Source of the DNA: Cordylochernes scorpioides
Taxonomy: Eukaryota > Arthropoda > Arachnida > Pseudoscorpiones > Chernetidae
Length of the DNA stretch: 64,000 bases
Direction: 5' to 3'
Assembly: GCA_030710605.1 (NCBI GenBank)
Contig: CP092863.1
Location: forward strand, 111,473,530 to 111,537,529
The notes below the pieces were generated by a model, which was not told the origin of the DNA, did no database searches, and was given only the letters and a program-made list of their open reading frames with translations. Shown piece by piece: positions 54,843 to 64,000 of the stretch (its first letter is position 1; each line of letters begins with the position of its first letter). Position numbers and translations under genes: made by a program.

Positions 54843-56106
54843 TACCAATGGACAAAACTTAAGGAAGTTGTACCTTTCTGCATGTATTTCGGGATTCAGA
54901 CAATAACTCTGAAAGATACACTCATGGACAAAACTTAAGGAAGTTGTACCTTTCAGCATGTATTTCGGGATTCAGACAATAACTCTGAAAGATACACTCA
55001 TGGACAAAACTTAAGGAATTTGTACCTTTCAGCATGTATTTCGGGATTCAGACAATAACTCTGAAAGATACACTCATGGACAAAACTTAAGGAAGTTGTA
55101 CCTTTCAGCATGTATTTCGGGATTCAGACAATAACTCTGAAAGATACACTCATGGACAAAACTTAAGGAATTTGTACCTTTCAGTATGTATTTCGGGATT
55201 CAGACAATAACTCTGAAAGATACACTCATGGACAAAACTTAAGGAATTTGTACCTTTCAGCATGTATTTCGGGATTCAGACAATAACTCTGAAAGATACA
55301 CTCATGGACAAAACTTAAGGAATTTGTACCTTTCAGCATGTATTTCGGGATTCAGACAATAACTCTGAAAGATACACTCATGGACAAAACTTAAGGAAGT
55401 TGTACCTTTCAGCATGTATTTCGGGATTCAGACAATAACTCTGAAAGATACACTCATGGACAAAACTTAAGGAATTTGTACCTTTCAGCATGTTTTTCGG
55501 GATTCAGACAATAACTCTGAAAGATACACTCATGGACAAAACTTAAGGAATTTGTACCTTTCAGCATGTATTTCGGGATTCAGACAATAACTCTGAAAGA
55601 TACATTCATGGACAAAACTTAAGGAATTTGTACCTTTCAGCATGTATTTCGGGATTCAGACAATAACTCTGAAAGATACACTCATGGACAAAACTTAAGG
55701 AATTTGTACCTTTCAGCATGTATTTCGGGATTCAGACAATAACTCTGAAAGATACACTCATGGACAAAACTTAAGGAAGTTGTACCTTTTAGCATGTATA
55801 TCGGGATTCAGACAATAACTCTGAAAGATACACTCATAGACAAAACTTAAGGAAGTTGTACCTTTCAGCATGTATTTCGGGATTCAGACAATAACTCTGA
55901 AAGATACACTCATGGACAAAAATTAAGGAAGTTGTACCTTTTAGCATGTATATCGGGATTTAGACAATAACTCTGAAAGATATTACAGTGACCTTTATTG
56001 AAGACATACGAGATAACCAAGTGTGAACAGCCTCTCTTTCCAAAAAAAAAAAGACGGTCAGCGCTATCAAAGACTTTCCACTTTCTTTAGTTTTGTCCAT
56101 GAACGT
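54843..56106 (+). repeat. TIR element expanded to fifteen 76-bp units
   Basis: Units starting CACTCATGGACAAAACTTAA lie every 76 bp from 54919 to 55907, preceded by a decayed first unit at 54843. After the last unit the element's unique 3' part and inverted terminus (CTTTAGTTTTGTCC-ATGAACG) follow. Units are very uniform; most carry TATTTCGGG rather than the TATATCGGG of the 2-4 kb array. Confidence 0.9.
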
Positions 56107-56704
56107 AAGTTGTTTCTAATGTATTCTTATATGTATATATATATATATAAACATATTTGAAGTAAACGAAAAATTGCGTTACAAATTTCAAAAATAAAAA
56201 TACAAATATAAAAGAAACTCATTGCGAAAGGTTGTAGTTTTATTTTTGAAATATATAAACATGTTCAAAACTAAAATCATCAAATATAGCGACCACAAAT
56301 ACTTGTGTGTATTATATGTAGAAAAGCAGATTTAAATCTTACATTAAAAAATCATCTTTTCAAAAGAGTCATCATATTTTTGAATAAATAAATCAACTAT
56401 AAGGAAAAAAAAAAAACACTGACAACTTCTTATGACAGAAAAACAGAAGCTCCATATATTTAAAAAACAATAAAAATTAATATATTCATAGAGATAGTAA
56501 TAAAGAAATTAAAAAACATGACAACCTAAAATAAAGATAATACGTCAAACTAATAACAAAAACATTAATTATATTTTAAAATAAATAACATTTTATCATA
56601 CTTCACCTCAAGTTTGTAACACAGGGAGGAGAAATAAAGTCAAAAAGCCGACACACAATAGTAAAGAGAGAAGAACAATAATTCTTACAGAAGTTAGGAG
56701 AAAC

Positions 56705-56839
56705 AAAATGGCGGCGTGTCGAGCAGAAGACACTTACATATGTATCAACCGACCTAAAAAAGGTTTCCCACGATGGTTTCCCCCGAGTCATCTATCAACT
56801 CCCCTGACTGACCAGTCTAGTGGCCAACTCCGCCCTTGA
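56705..56839 (+). CDS. Hypothetical small ORF or first exon with a TISU/YY1-type start
   Basis: AAAATGGCGGC (56705-56715) matches the YY1 site and, with its upstream C, all but one position of the TISU initiator (SAASATGGCGGC). That element sets both transcription and translation start in genes with very short leaders. The ATG at 56708 opens a 43-codon frame (MAACRAEDTYICINRPKKGF...) ending at TGA 56837-56839. I do not recognise the product; the reading may be only a first exon. Surroundings up to 56990 hold no known repeat. Confidence 0.3.
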   Translation, partial: KMAACRAEDTYICINRPKKGFPRWFPPSHLSTPLTDQSSGQLRP

Positions 56840-56997
56840 CGAAATATTAAGATGGATTTTTTAACTGATAACTTCGTTCTTGATGTACCTTTTGTCGTGA
56901 TTTATATGGAGCTTTTCTGGTAGTGGTGGTTATCTTCTTTGATACTGAGTAATTTGGTATGTTTCCGTTTGATAGGAACAAAGGTAGGATGTTAATA

Positions 56998-57415
56998 TTT
57001 AGCTGGGCTTAGTAGGACAGCAGCCTTCATGTCTAGGGTACCAGGAGTATATATACAAGACATACTGTCCTGGTTACCTCCCCGCCATGTTGGGAATGTT
57101 AACAGGACTTGGGGAGTGCTCTATATTTAGCTGGGCTTAGTAGGACAGCAGCCTTCATGTCTAGTGTACCAGGAGTACAAGACATACTGTTCTGGTCACC
57201 TCCCCGCCATGTTGAGGCAGTTAACAGGACTTGGGGAGTGCTCTACATTTAGCTGGGCTTAGTAGGACAGCAGCCTTCATGTCTAGGGTACCAGGAGTAC
57301 AATACATACTGTCCTGGTCACCTCCCTGCCATGTTGGGAATGTTAACAGGACTTGGTGAGTGCTCTACATTTAGCTGGGCTTAGTAGGACAGCAGCCTTC
57401 ATGTCTATAGCGGCT
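56998..57415 (+). repeat. Tandem repeat of about 122 bp, three and a half units
   Basis: Units begin TTTAGCTGGGCTTAGTAGGA near 56998, 57126, 57248 and 57369. Each has CAGCCTTCATGTCTAG, CCTCCCCGCCATGTTG and ACAGGACTTGGGGAGTGCTC. Origin unknown. Confidence 0.85.
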
Positions 57416-57544
57416 CTACCAAGACTCCAGAGAATTTGTCTTCAACCTTGATCAACAGTTATAGATATCTAGTACTTTAAATTGTATTTTTCAGCCATAT
57501 CACTGTATCAGACATTCGCTAAACCCATTTAATCATGTTACTTT

Positions 57545-57680
57545 AACACACTCATAGACAAAACTTAAAGAGTTGAAAGTATTTGATGTCGCCGGTCATC
57601 TGTTTTTTTTTTTTTTTTTGAAGGAGATAGGCAACTTTTTTTGTTCACACTTGGTTATCATGAGGTGAACTGTAAAGTTA
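57545..57680 (-). mobile_element. TIR element (ACTCATGGACAAAAC family), truncated reverse copy
   Basis: CACTCATAGACAAAACTTAA, oligo-T, GAGATAGGCAAC and TTGGTTATC, then the similarity stops. Confidence 0.65.
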
Positions 57681-57827
57681 TTATTTAGCCAGGCTTTTCG
57701 AGCATTTATGCCCTATCCGCAGGAGTAAAAATGAGAACGTAAAAGAAGATAAATTTAAATGAAAATTGTTCTTTAAATACAAATCTTTTGATATATGTAA
57801 ATATGTAGATATGTATATATAAAACAA

Positions 57828-58804
57828 CTAGACGAATGGCCCGGGCAACGCCCGGGGTTTACCCGAGTGCGAATATGTCTATTGTCTATTGTCTACACCT
57901 TGTATACATCTTGCTTCCTAGGGTTGCCTAGAGTGGCCGCTATAGACAGGGTGGTCTGTATAGGCAGGTGGATGTATCACACAGCTGATAATAGGGTTGC
58001 CTAGAGTGGCCGCTATAGACAGGGTGGTCTGTATGGACAGGTGGATGTATCACACAGCTGTAGAGTGGTCGCTATAGACAGGGTGGTCTGTATAGACAGG
58101 TGTATGTATCACATTGCTGATAACAGGGTTGCCTAAGGTGACCGCTATAGACAGGGTGGTCTGTATAGACAGGTGGATGTATCACACAGCTGATAACAGG
58201 GTTGTCTAGGGTGGCCGCTATAGACAGGTGTATGTATCACACAGCTGATAACAGGGTTATCTAGAATGGCCGCTATATACAGGGTGGTCTGTATAGACAG
58301 GTGGATGTATCACGCTGATAACAGGGTTATCTAGAATGGCCGCTATATACAGGGTGGTCTGTATAGACAGGTGGATGTATCACACAGCTGATAACAGGGT
58401 TGTCTAGGGTGGTCGCTTTAGACAGGGTGGTCGCTTTAGACAGGGTGGTCTGTATAGACAGGTGGATGTATCACACGGCTGATGACAGGGTTGTCTAGAG
58501 TGGTCGCTATAGACAGGGTGGTCTGTATAGACAGGTGTATGTATCACACAGCTGATAACAGGGTTGTCTGAGGTGACCGCTATAGACAGGGTGGTCTGTA
58601 TAGACAGGTGGATGTAACACACTGCTGATAACAGGGTTGTCTAGAATGGCCGCTATAGACAGGTGTATGTATCACACAGCTGATAACAGGGTTGTCTAGA
58701 GGGGGGCGGGCAGGGAGGTCACGTGTTTGCTGGCAGCCAATGGGCGCGCATTCTATCCGTGAGCATCAGACAGACAGACAGAATAAGGCAAATATATAAG
58801 TAGA
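57828..58804 (-). mobile_element. Non-autonomous Helitron carrying a 73-bp minisatellite
   Basis: Minus-strand 3' end: CGGGCGTTGCCCGGGCC, ATTCGT and CTAG (57828-57831), with host T beyond. Minus-strand 5' end: A|TCTACTTATATATTTGCC at 58804. Between them, 57905-58700 is a tandem array with units of about 73 bp (GGCCGCTATAGACAGGGTGG, TCTGTATAGACAGGTGGATG, TATCACACAGCTGATAACAG). Confidence 0.7.
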
Positions 58805-58834
58805 TTTATCTTCTTATTACGTCCTCATCTTTAT

Positions 58835-58910
58835 TCCTGTAGAAGGGAAGATAAATGTTCGAAAGCTCGTATAAATAAATAAATAAACAAATAAATAAAT
58901 AAATAAAAAC
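58835..58910 (+). repeat. Hammerhead-like fragment (fourth family) and (AAAT)n
   Basis: CCTGTAGAAGGGAAGATAAA then TGTTCGAAAGCTCG resembles 13531-13570 in decayed form. It is followed by an AAAT microsatellite at about 58872-58908. Confidence 0.4.
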
Positions 58911-59075
58911 TCTTGGCCTCACGATTTTGTTCTTTTAATTATTTACTGCTCCAGATGATTATGCAACTTATGATATGCAAATATTCTGATTTACTGCGAG
59001 TAGGCTTAGCGTGGAATATTACAATCACCAATGATCCTCTGAAATGAGCACCTCACCAAAACGTCTAGTATATTA

Positions 59076-59560
59076 CACAGTCTAGCCATAAATTCTGTTA
59101 CAAACAATTTTATTTTTTTGAAAATAGAGCAATCCATAAATAAATATTTAATTAAAAAGGCATATATTGGATCAAAATATCATTTATTTTAAATTTAATT
59201 GCCATCTATCGTTAAAATTTTACACAAATAAATTTATTTGTGTAAAATCATTTATTTTACCATTATTTCAGTTGGCTGAACGCCAACCTTTATCAAGGTG
59301 TTATAACATGACGCACTTTAAAATGTTATAATACCTTGATAAAGGTTGGCGTTCAGCCAACTGAAATATTGGTAAAATAATTGATATTTTGATCGAATAT
59401 ATTATTTTTAAATTAAATTAAACAATTTTATAAATTAAATGATTAAGAACAAAAACTAATGGAATATAAATACATATTTTATTAGCCAATAGGACATAGA
59501 TTTTAAATATATACAACCATTCAAAATATCCTCCCTTATTTTTGACATAGGATCTCAAAC
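59076..59560 (-). mobile_element. maT left-end fragment with a nested insert
   Basis: ACACAGTCTAGCCATAAATTC and, after the insert, TTTTATAAATTAAATGATTA and CCTCCCTTATTTTTGACA match 41161-41310. The nested element is at 59114-59419. Confidence 0.8.
59114..59419. mobile_element. Third-family hammerhead-like element with 12-bp target duplication
   Basis: Bounded by AAACAATTTTAT at 59102-59113 and 59420-59431; joining the flanks restores exactly the maT sequence at 41186. Inside are inverted arms. The plus strand at 59335-59380 reads ACCTTGATAA, GTTGGC-GTTCA-GCCAAC and TGAAATATTGGT, the third-family hammerhead-like core. A piece of the foldback element of 15057-15210 is also present. Confidence 0.75.
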
Positions 59561-59599
59561 GATCTCAAAAATATAAACATCAAAAATGATACCTCTCTG

Positions 59600-60378
59600 T
59601 GTTAATAAAATAATAAATACTTGGTTACAATATAATGCCATCGCTGTAGAGTTTGATGTAAAGTCTTCAGCGACACCAGGTATTTAGCTATCTACAAAGA
59701 AAACGTAGACAGAAGAAAGGTTAAAGGTAGTTTCCAGGAAAATGGCAGTCAAAAAAAAAAAGGTTGGAAGGAGATTCGATCGACGGATGGTAAGGTAAGA
59801 AGAACTGGACGTCTGGAATACCATACGATTTCAATTATTTGCAGCAGTAGACGGCAACTGAATATCTTCTGCAAATTGGAGCTCCCTTCGCAAGTTGATA
59901 CCTTCCGAATGATGATGATCGGCTGTGGCTTCAAATTATACTCTATGAATTAAAAAATACAGAAATTTAATAAGAATCATTATACGTTATTTAAAAAAAT
60001 AATTCCAATTTGTTTATTTTAAAAATCTATTTTTTGAATTTTCAAAAAAATTCTTTTTTTTTTCCTTCTGTAATATTTTATAATGTATTTCTTTCTCTCT
60101 CTATGATCAAATAATATTATATAAAATATATAATTAATTTTTGAGTTATAACAAGAATAATTTTAAATAATTATATTAAAAAATTTTGTCTATTACCAAA
60201 TAATTATATATATATATATACAGAATGAATGATTGTAATGTTTTTAAGGAACTAAAATTACACAGTTTTCTATTCTAGATATACAAATTTTTAAAATATA
60301 TAGGAAATTTTTCAATACAATTTATTCACTGATATATTTATAAGCTTTTTTTATTGATTTTTGACTAGTATTACTATT
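59600..60378. other. AT-rich stretch without a recognised gene
   Basis: 59630-59700 (CATCGCTGTAGAGTTTGATG, TCAGCGACACCAGG) has weak similarity to the repeated 3'-terminal segment family. The rest is AT-rich with no supported feature. Confidence 0.4.
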
Positions 60379-60379
60379 A

Positions 60380-60690
60380 TATTATTGAAAAATAGACACT
60401 TCAGCCAGTTAGAGTTTTTTTTATTATTTTCTCAACGTTTCTACAAAAATATTTTGTCTTCGTAAGGAGAAATAATTATTTCTTGAGAAATTATTTCTTA
60501 TTATAATTATAATTAATATTTTTGCCTTTGGTCAGGAGAAATAATTCCTCAAGAAATAATTATTTTTCCTTACGAAAACAAAAGATTTTTGTCGAAACGT
60601 TGAGAAAAATAAAATACTCTAACTGGCCGAATTGTCTATTTTTCACAGAACTATGAATGCCGGCCAGGCAGCCTCTATCTTCAGGAGTCC
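60380..60690. repeat. Inverted pair of second-family hammerhead-like repeats
   Basis: Left arm on the minus strand (60472-60428): TTTCTC-CTTACGA-AGACAAAA..TTTTTGT-AGAAA-CGTT-GAGAAA. Right arm on the plus strand (60564-60608): CCTTACGAAAACAAAAG, TTTTTGTCGAAACGTTGAG. Both arms continue to the shared GGCCGG(C)ATTCATAG block. The core G is changed to T in both arms. Confidence 0.65.
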
Positions 60691-61033
60691 TTTTTCCCCC
60701 TTACAATTCTACTAAGAATCCTTCTTTTTGAATATTTCTATTTAAAATATTCCCATTAAAAATCTTTTTTAGAAAAATTAATATTTTATTTGATTATGTG
60801 AATTATTTTAACTCGTTAATTTCAATTCAAATGTTTTCAAAAGTATTTATTTTTATTTAGTGTTTGGAGAGGGAATAAAATATGGAATTAATCCGACATC
60901 ACAGAATGATTTCTATCAAAATTTATTTATTTAAAATTGAAATATATTTGAGAAGAATTCACACACACACAATACACAGAATAAATAACACAACAACATA
61001 TTAAAACTATTTTGATCAAATAATAGTTGAATA

Positions 61034-61190
61034 TTTTTGAAAATAGAGCAATCCATAAATAAATCTTTAAATAAAAATACATATATTGGATCAAAATATC
61101 AATTATTTTTACCAATATTTCAGTTGGCTGAACGCCAACCTTTTTCAAGGTGTTATAACATTTTAAATTGTGTCAAAAACAAACTCAGCG
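61034..61190. repeat. Hammerhead-like repeat, third family, copy
   Basis: GAAAATAGAGCAATCCATAA, CATATATTGGATCAAAATA, CCAATATTTCAGTTGGCTGA and CGCCAACCTTTTTCAAGGTG. The minus strand carries CCTTGAAAA, the GTTGGC/GCCAAC hairpin and GAAATATTGG. Confidence 0.6.
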
Positions 61191-61483
61191 CCACATATAC
61201 CGTCAATAGAATTAAGTTTTAAAATATTTTTATAGTTAAATCTATAATTGGTTTGGCAAGTACTTCAAACATAACGACTTTTTAAATAACAAAAGTAAAC
61301 GTTTAAAAAAATAACAATTTTTTTAACATTATATAAATAAAAGAACAAAAAGCTTTTTTTGTTTTGTTTTACCGCGTTGAAAACGAGGAAGGATTGAATT
61401 TTAGGCAGACGAAACGTTTTGTGTGCTTGCAGACGATGGGGTCACGATATAATGACTAGACGACAATTAAGAACTCCTGGATG

Positions 61484-61489
61484 GTAAGT
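61484..61489 (+). other. Isolated strong splice donor
   Basis: CTGGATG|GTAAGTTT matches the donor consensus. It lies in a short patch of mixed composition (61375-61490: GCAGACGATGGGGTCACG) without repeat partners. It could end a non-coding first exon; no acceptor can be paired with it. Confidence 0.2.
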
Positions 61490-61794
61490 TTCAACGTTTT
61501 TTTTACCTTGGACATTCAACTTCTTTTCTTTCTGGATTCTTTTTTAGAACCTTTTTTTAAGGGACGGTTAAACATTAGAGGAGCTTCGCTTAGCCATTGT
61601 CTTTTTTTCCGCGGAAAATGCTATAAATTTGAATATATATTTACATATAGGTATTTGCGATATATTCATATATTAAAAGATGACTTGTACTATCGATCAG
61701 AATGAAAAAACTGTGCATAATCTTTATACCTAAATGACATAAAAAATAAAGATTAAATTAAACCTGGTTAGTTCTTATTAGGGTTAAACTAAGA

Positions 61795-62068
61795 AAAAGG
61801 CATCTCCTTGTCGTGCAACTGAAAGTTGCTGATGGCTTGCGCCATCTATCGGAATAAATATCAACTATTCTCGTTGATTTTTAATTATTCCAGAATTGGC
61901 CAAATACCCATTCTTGATTAATCAAGAAAAAGCTAACCACGGACGCGTTTCGGGCTGTTGGCCCTCATCAGCGTGGTGCAATCAACGAGAATAGTTGATA
62001 TTTATTCCGATAGATGGCGCAAGCCATCAGCAACTTTCAGTTGCACGATAAGGAGATGCCTTTTTCTT
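61795..62068 (-). repeat. Hammerhead-bearing element with 85-bp inverted arms
   Basis: Left arm 61795-61879 and right arm 61980-62068 are inverse copies (GGCATCTCCTTGTCGTGCAA / TTGCACGATAAGGAGATGCC). The unique centre holds TTGATTAATCAAG and the hammerhead ribozyme at 61936-61977, whose stem I ends directly at the right arm. Related arms are at 1455 and 52085. Confidence 0.8.
61936..61977 (-). ncRNA. Type I hammerhead ribozyme, full consensus
   Basis: Read on the minus strand from 61977: stem I 5' strand ACCACG; core CTGATGA; stem II GGGC with loop CAACA and GCCC (four perfect pairs); GAAA; then CGCG and the GUC cleavage triplet; stem I 3' strand CGTGGT (six pairs). Every invariant position of the hammerhead is present. 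Stem III has no loop: ACGCGT is palindromic, so it can form only between two molecules or tandem units, as in dimeric type I hammerheads of newt satellites, Penelope-like elements and retrozymes. Cleavage is predicted between 61942 and 61941. The base match is seen; activity is inferred. Confidence 0.75.
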
Positions 62069-62294
62069 AATTTATGCACCTTATCCCAGTACAATATCAC
62101 ATTTGTACTATTTTTTCACATAGGCTTAAACTCTTATTAAGGTTCAATGAATGTTTGTAACTCTTCTTACCCACAACAAAACATAACATTTCTAAATAAA
62201 TCGTCAAGAAATTCCACATTTAGGTTTCTTAAGATAAAATTTGACCTATAGGCTATACAAATCTGATGGAATTTATCCCAATACCGAACCAATT

Positions 62295-62420
62295 TACATA
62301 TAAGGTTGTCCCAAAAGTTCGTGTTTTTCTTATTACTTGGCGAATAATATTATTACGGCAAATACATAATAATACATAATACAATTGCTTTATACATAAT
62401 GCAAAAACATTATAAATTTC
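62295..62420. mobile_element. MITE fragment (AGGTTGTCCCAAAAGTT type)
   Basis: ATAAGGTTGTCCCAAAAGTT and inverted ATTACTTGGCGAATAATATT match 35889-36062. It breaks off before the next satellite element. Confidence 0.5.
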
Positions 62421-62424
62421 ACAG

Positions 62425-62872
62425 AGTGTACTCAATGGACAAAATCTTAAGGAAGTTGTACCTTTTAGCATGTATATCGGTATTTAGACAATAACTCTGA
62501 AAGATACACTCATGGACAAAACTTAAGGAAGTTGTACGTTTCAGCATGTATATATATATCGGGATTCAGACAATAACTCTGAAAGATACACTCATGGACA
62601 AAACTTAAGGAAGTTGTACCTTTTAGCATGTATATCGGTATTCAGACAATAACTCTGAAAGATACACCCATGGACAAAATTTGAGGAAGTTGTACCTTTC
62701 AGCATGTATATCGGTATTCAGACAATAACTCTGAAAAATATTACAGTGACCTTTATAATCGAGTGTAAACAGCCTCTGTCTCCTTAAAAAAAAAAAACAA
62801 AAAAAAAAAAAAACAGACGACTGTCGACACCAAAATTTGAAACTTCCTTAAGTTTTGTTCATGAAGGTATTT
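62425..62872 (+). repeat. TIR element with four 76-bp units
   Basis: Unit starts at about 62429, 62507, 62589 (this interval is longer because of an extra ATATAT) and 62665, then the unique 3' part and the inverted terminus (ACTTCCTTAAGTTTTGTTC-ATGA). Confidence 0.85.
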
Positions 62873-62889
62873 TTACGATATAAAGAAAA

Positions 62890-63170
62890 AATTAGGATTT
62901 TTAAAGGATAGGAAGAGAAATTGGTAGCGTGCGAAACTGGGCACGACAGGCGTTTCATAGTGTTGAGGTGGGCACGGGGGATCCTGCCCCCCATATGGTG
63001 TCGGATGGGGCACCGGGGCCTCTGAGATAGGCGTGAAGGGGATATCCTGGCTTTGTTCTCCTGAGAGCTCCATGCCAGAATATGGAATGGTCCAGATTCT
63101 TCATATTGGGGAGTTTGAAACACTTTTATTGACACATCTGGTCAACATTTTACATTTTAAACGAATAAAG
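62890..63170 (-). repeat. Copy of the unknown repeated 3'-terminal segment, diverged
   Basis: On the minus strand: PNMKNLDHSIFWHGA (compare PDLQSWVFWHG of the 6.7-kb unit) in GC-richer sequence, and a 3' UTR with GACCAGATGTGTCAATAAAA at 63126-63146. The middle cannot be aligned confidently. Confidence 0.4.
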
Positions 63171-63229
63171 AATGAGAAGTTGTTTTATCTATTTTTTAGA
63201 TGGTTACGATTGCGGACCTTAAAAGCAAA

Positions 63230-63987
63230 TCTATATATATATATAAATGAATGTCTGTGTGTCTGTGTGTGTATCCTCTATGGATTCAAAAACCATACAT
63301 CCAATCGCCGTGAAATTTTGGGATATTATTAGGTATATCCCCGGAAAGGTTTACGAAAAATAATTTCTTGAATATCTTTAATATCCTTAGAGTTATTTAC
63401 AGATTTGTAGCCTTAACTCGCAAGCAGCGCCACCATTGAGACCGAGATAATGAGTATCGTTTAAATATAAAATTCGAATAAAAATAAATGCGATACTAAA
63501 AATTAAATTTCTATTCAATGAATTAAATTTAAAAAGTTTAAATAATTGTGCAAAACGATATATATGATATATATAAATCAAAAGAAATAATGAGTATCGT
63601 TTAAATATAAAATTCGCATAAATATAAATGCGATAATCGTTTAACATAATTTGAGTATTTTTCAAGGGACCGGGAAAAATGTTCACTAGCTAAAACGATG
63701 ATTTTGTAATGTAGAAAATTAGGAAAGACAAAATTCAGGATGACACGGCACACAGGGACCGGGAAAAAATAATCACTTTATCGAGAGATTCACGACCATG
63801 ATTTTATTCAACTTATCGAGTATTTTTCAAGGGACCGGGAAAAAATGTTCACTTTATCGAGAGATTCAAATTTACGAGTTTCAAATTATCAAAATATATC
63901 TTTTTTTTTATAAGTTTATAGAGAATTGTTCGTTAGACAAACCTTTACTCGGGTAAAACCTCGGGCGAAGCCGGGTACGTCCGCTAG
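63230..63987 (+). mobile_element. Complete non-autonomous Helitron (758 bp)
   Basis: Starts A|TCTATATATATATATAAATG and ends with the hairpin TCGGGCGAAGCCGGG, ACGTCCG and CTAG|T, so the insertion is between host A and T as expected. It has the TGTGTGTCTGTGTG head and CCGTGAAATTTTGGGATA block typical of the group. No Rep/helicase is encoded. It is homologous to 1-674. Confidence 0.9.
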
Positions 63988-64000
63988 TTATCAATAAAAA

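Noticed and set aside
54843..56106. CRISPR-like regular repeats
   Set aside because: Units are head-to-tail 76-bp satellite repeats without spacers, flanked by transposon termini in a eukaryotic context.
58404..58622. Open frame with repeated HTPVYTDHPVYS-like peptide
   Set aside because: It is the minisatellite inside the Helitron read in one phase.

Overview
The window is eukaryotic, AT-rich and almost wholly made of transposable elements and tandem repeats. The animal is most likely an arthropod. Reading frames of I-clade LINEs (motifs such as REWGAEATTLKLTY and GNEMAFKLAKEA), mariner, maT and Tc1-like elements recall those of chelicerates such as spiders, but that assignment is inference from remembered family resemblance. 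I found no complete host protein-coding gene. Two places look like 5' ends of host genes: a CRE/X-box/CCAAT cluster followed by an ATG in strong context at 39.3-39.7 kb, and an ATGGCGGC (TISU/YY1-type) start at 56.7 kb.

Layout. 0-7.3 kb: end of a non-autonomous Helitron; a TIR element expanded into a 76-bp satellite and split by a mariner; a retroposon with a 12-bp target duplication; and a tandem array of a repeated 3'-terminal coding segment. 7.3-19 kb: repeats with hammerhead-like cores, pogo-type MITEs, a 67-bp satellite, a 41/43-bp minisatellite and a GC-rich island. 19-30.7 kb: a Helitron carrying a broken tRNA-Gly, then a cluster of four LINE remnants and Tc1-like remnants. 30.7-42.7 kb: a solo LTR, several MITEs, Helitrons, the candidate promoter, and a nearly intact maT transposon. 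43-47.9 kb: a 42-bp minisatellite and a LINE 3' end with a tandem tail. 49-58.8 kb: mariner remnants, Helitrons, a candidate LTR, a 15-unit satellite MITE and other tandem repeats. 59-64 kb: nested retroelements, the best hammerhead ribozyme (61936-61977, minus strand) and a complete short Helitron.

How the parts relate. Most elements depend on others: MITEs need a Tc1/mariner/pogo transposase, short Helitrons need a Rep/helicase copy elsewhere, and the hammerhead-bearing repeats look like non-autonomous relatives of Penelope-like elements or retrozymes. All recognisable transposases and reverse transcriptases here are broken by stops, frameshifts or truncation. The strongest signals are several repeat families sharing one architecture (stem I, CTGANGA, hairpin, GAAA, short palindrome, stem I'), one copy of which meets the full hammerhead consensus, and the frequent conversion of mobile-element ends into tandem arrays.
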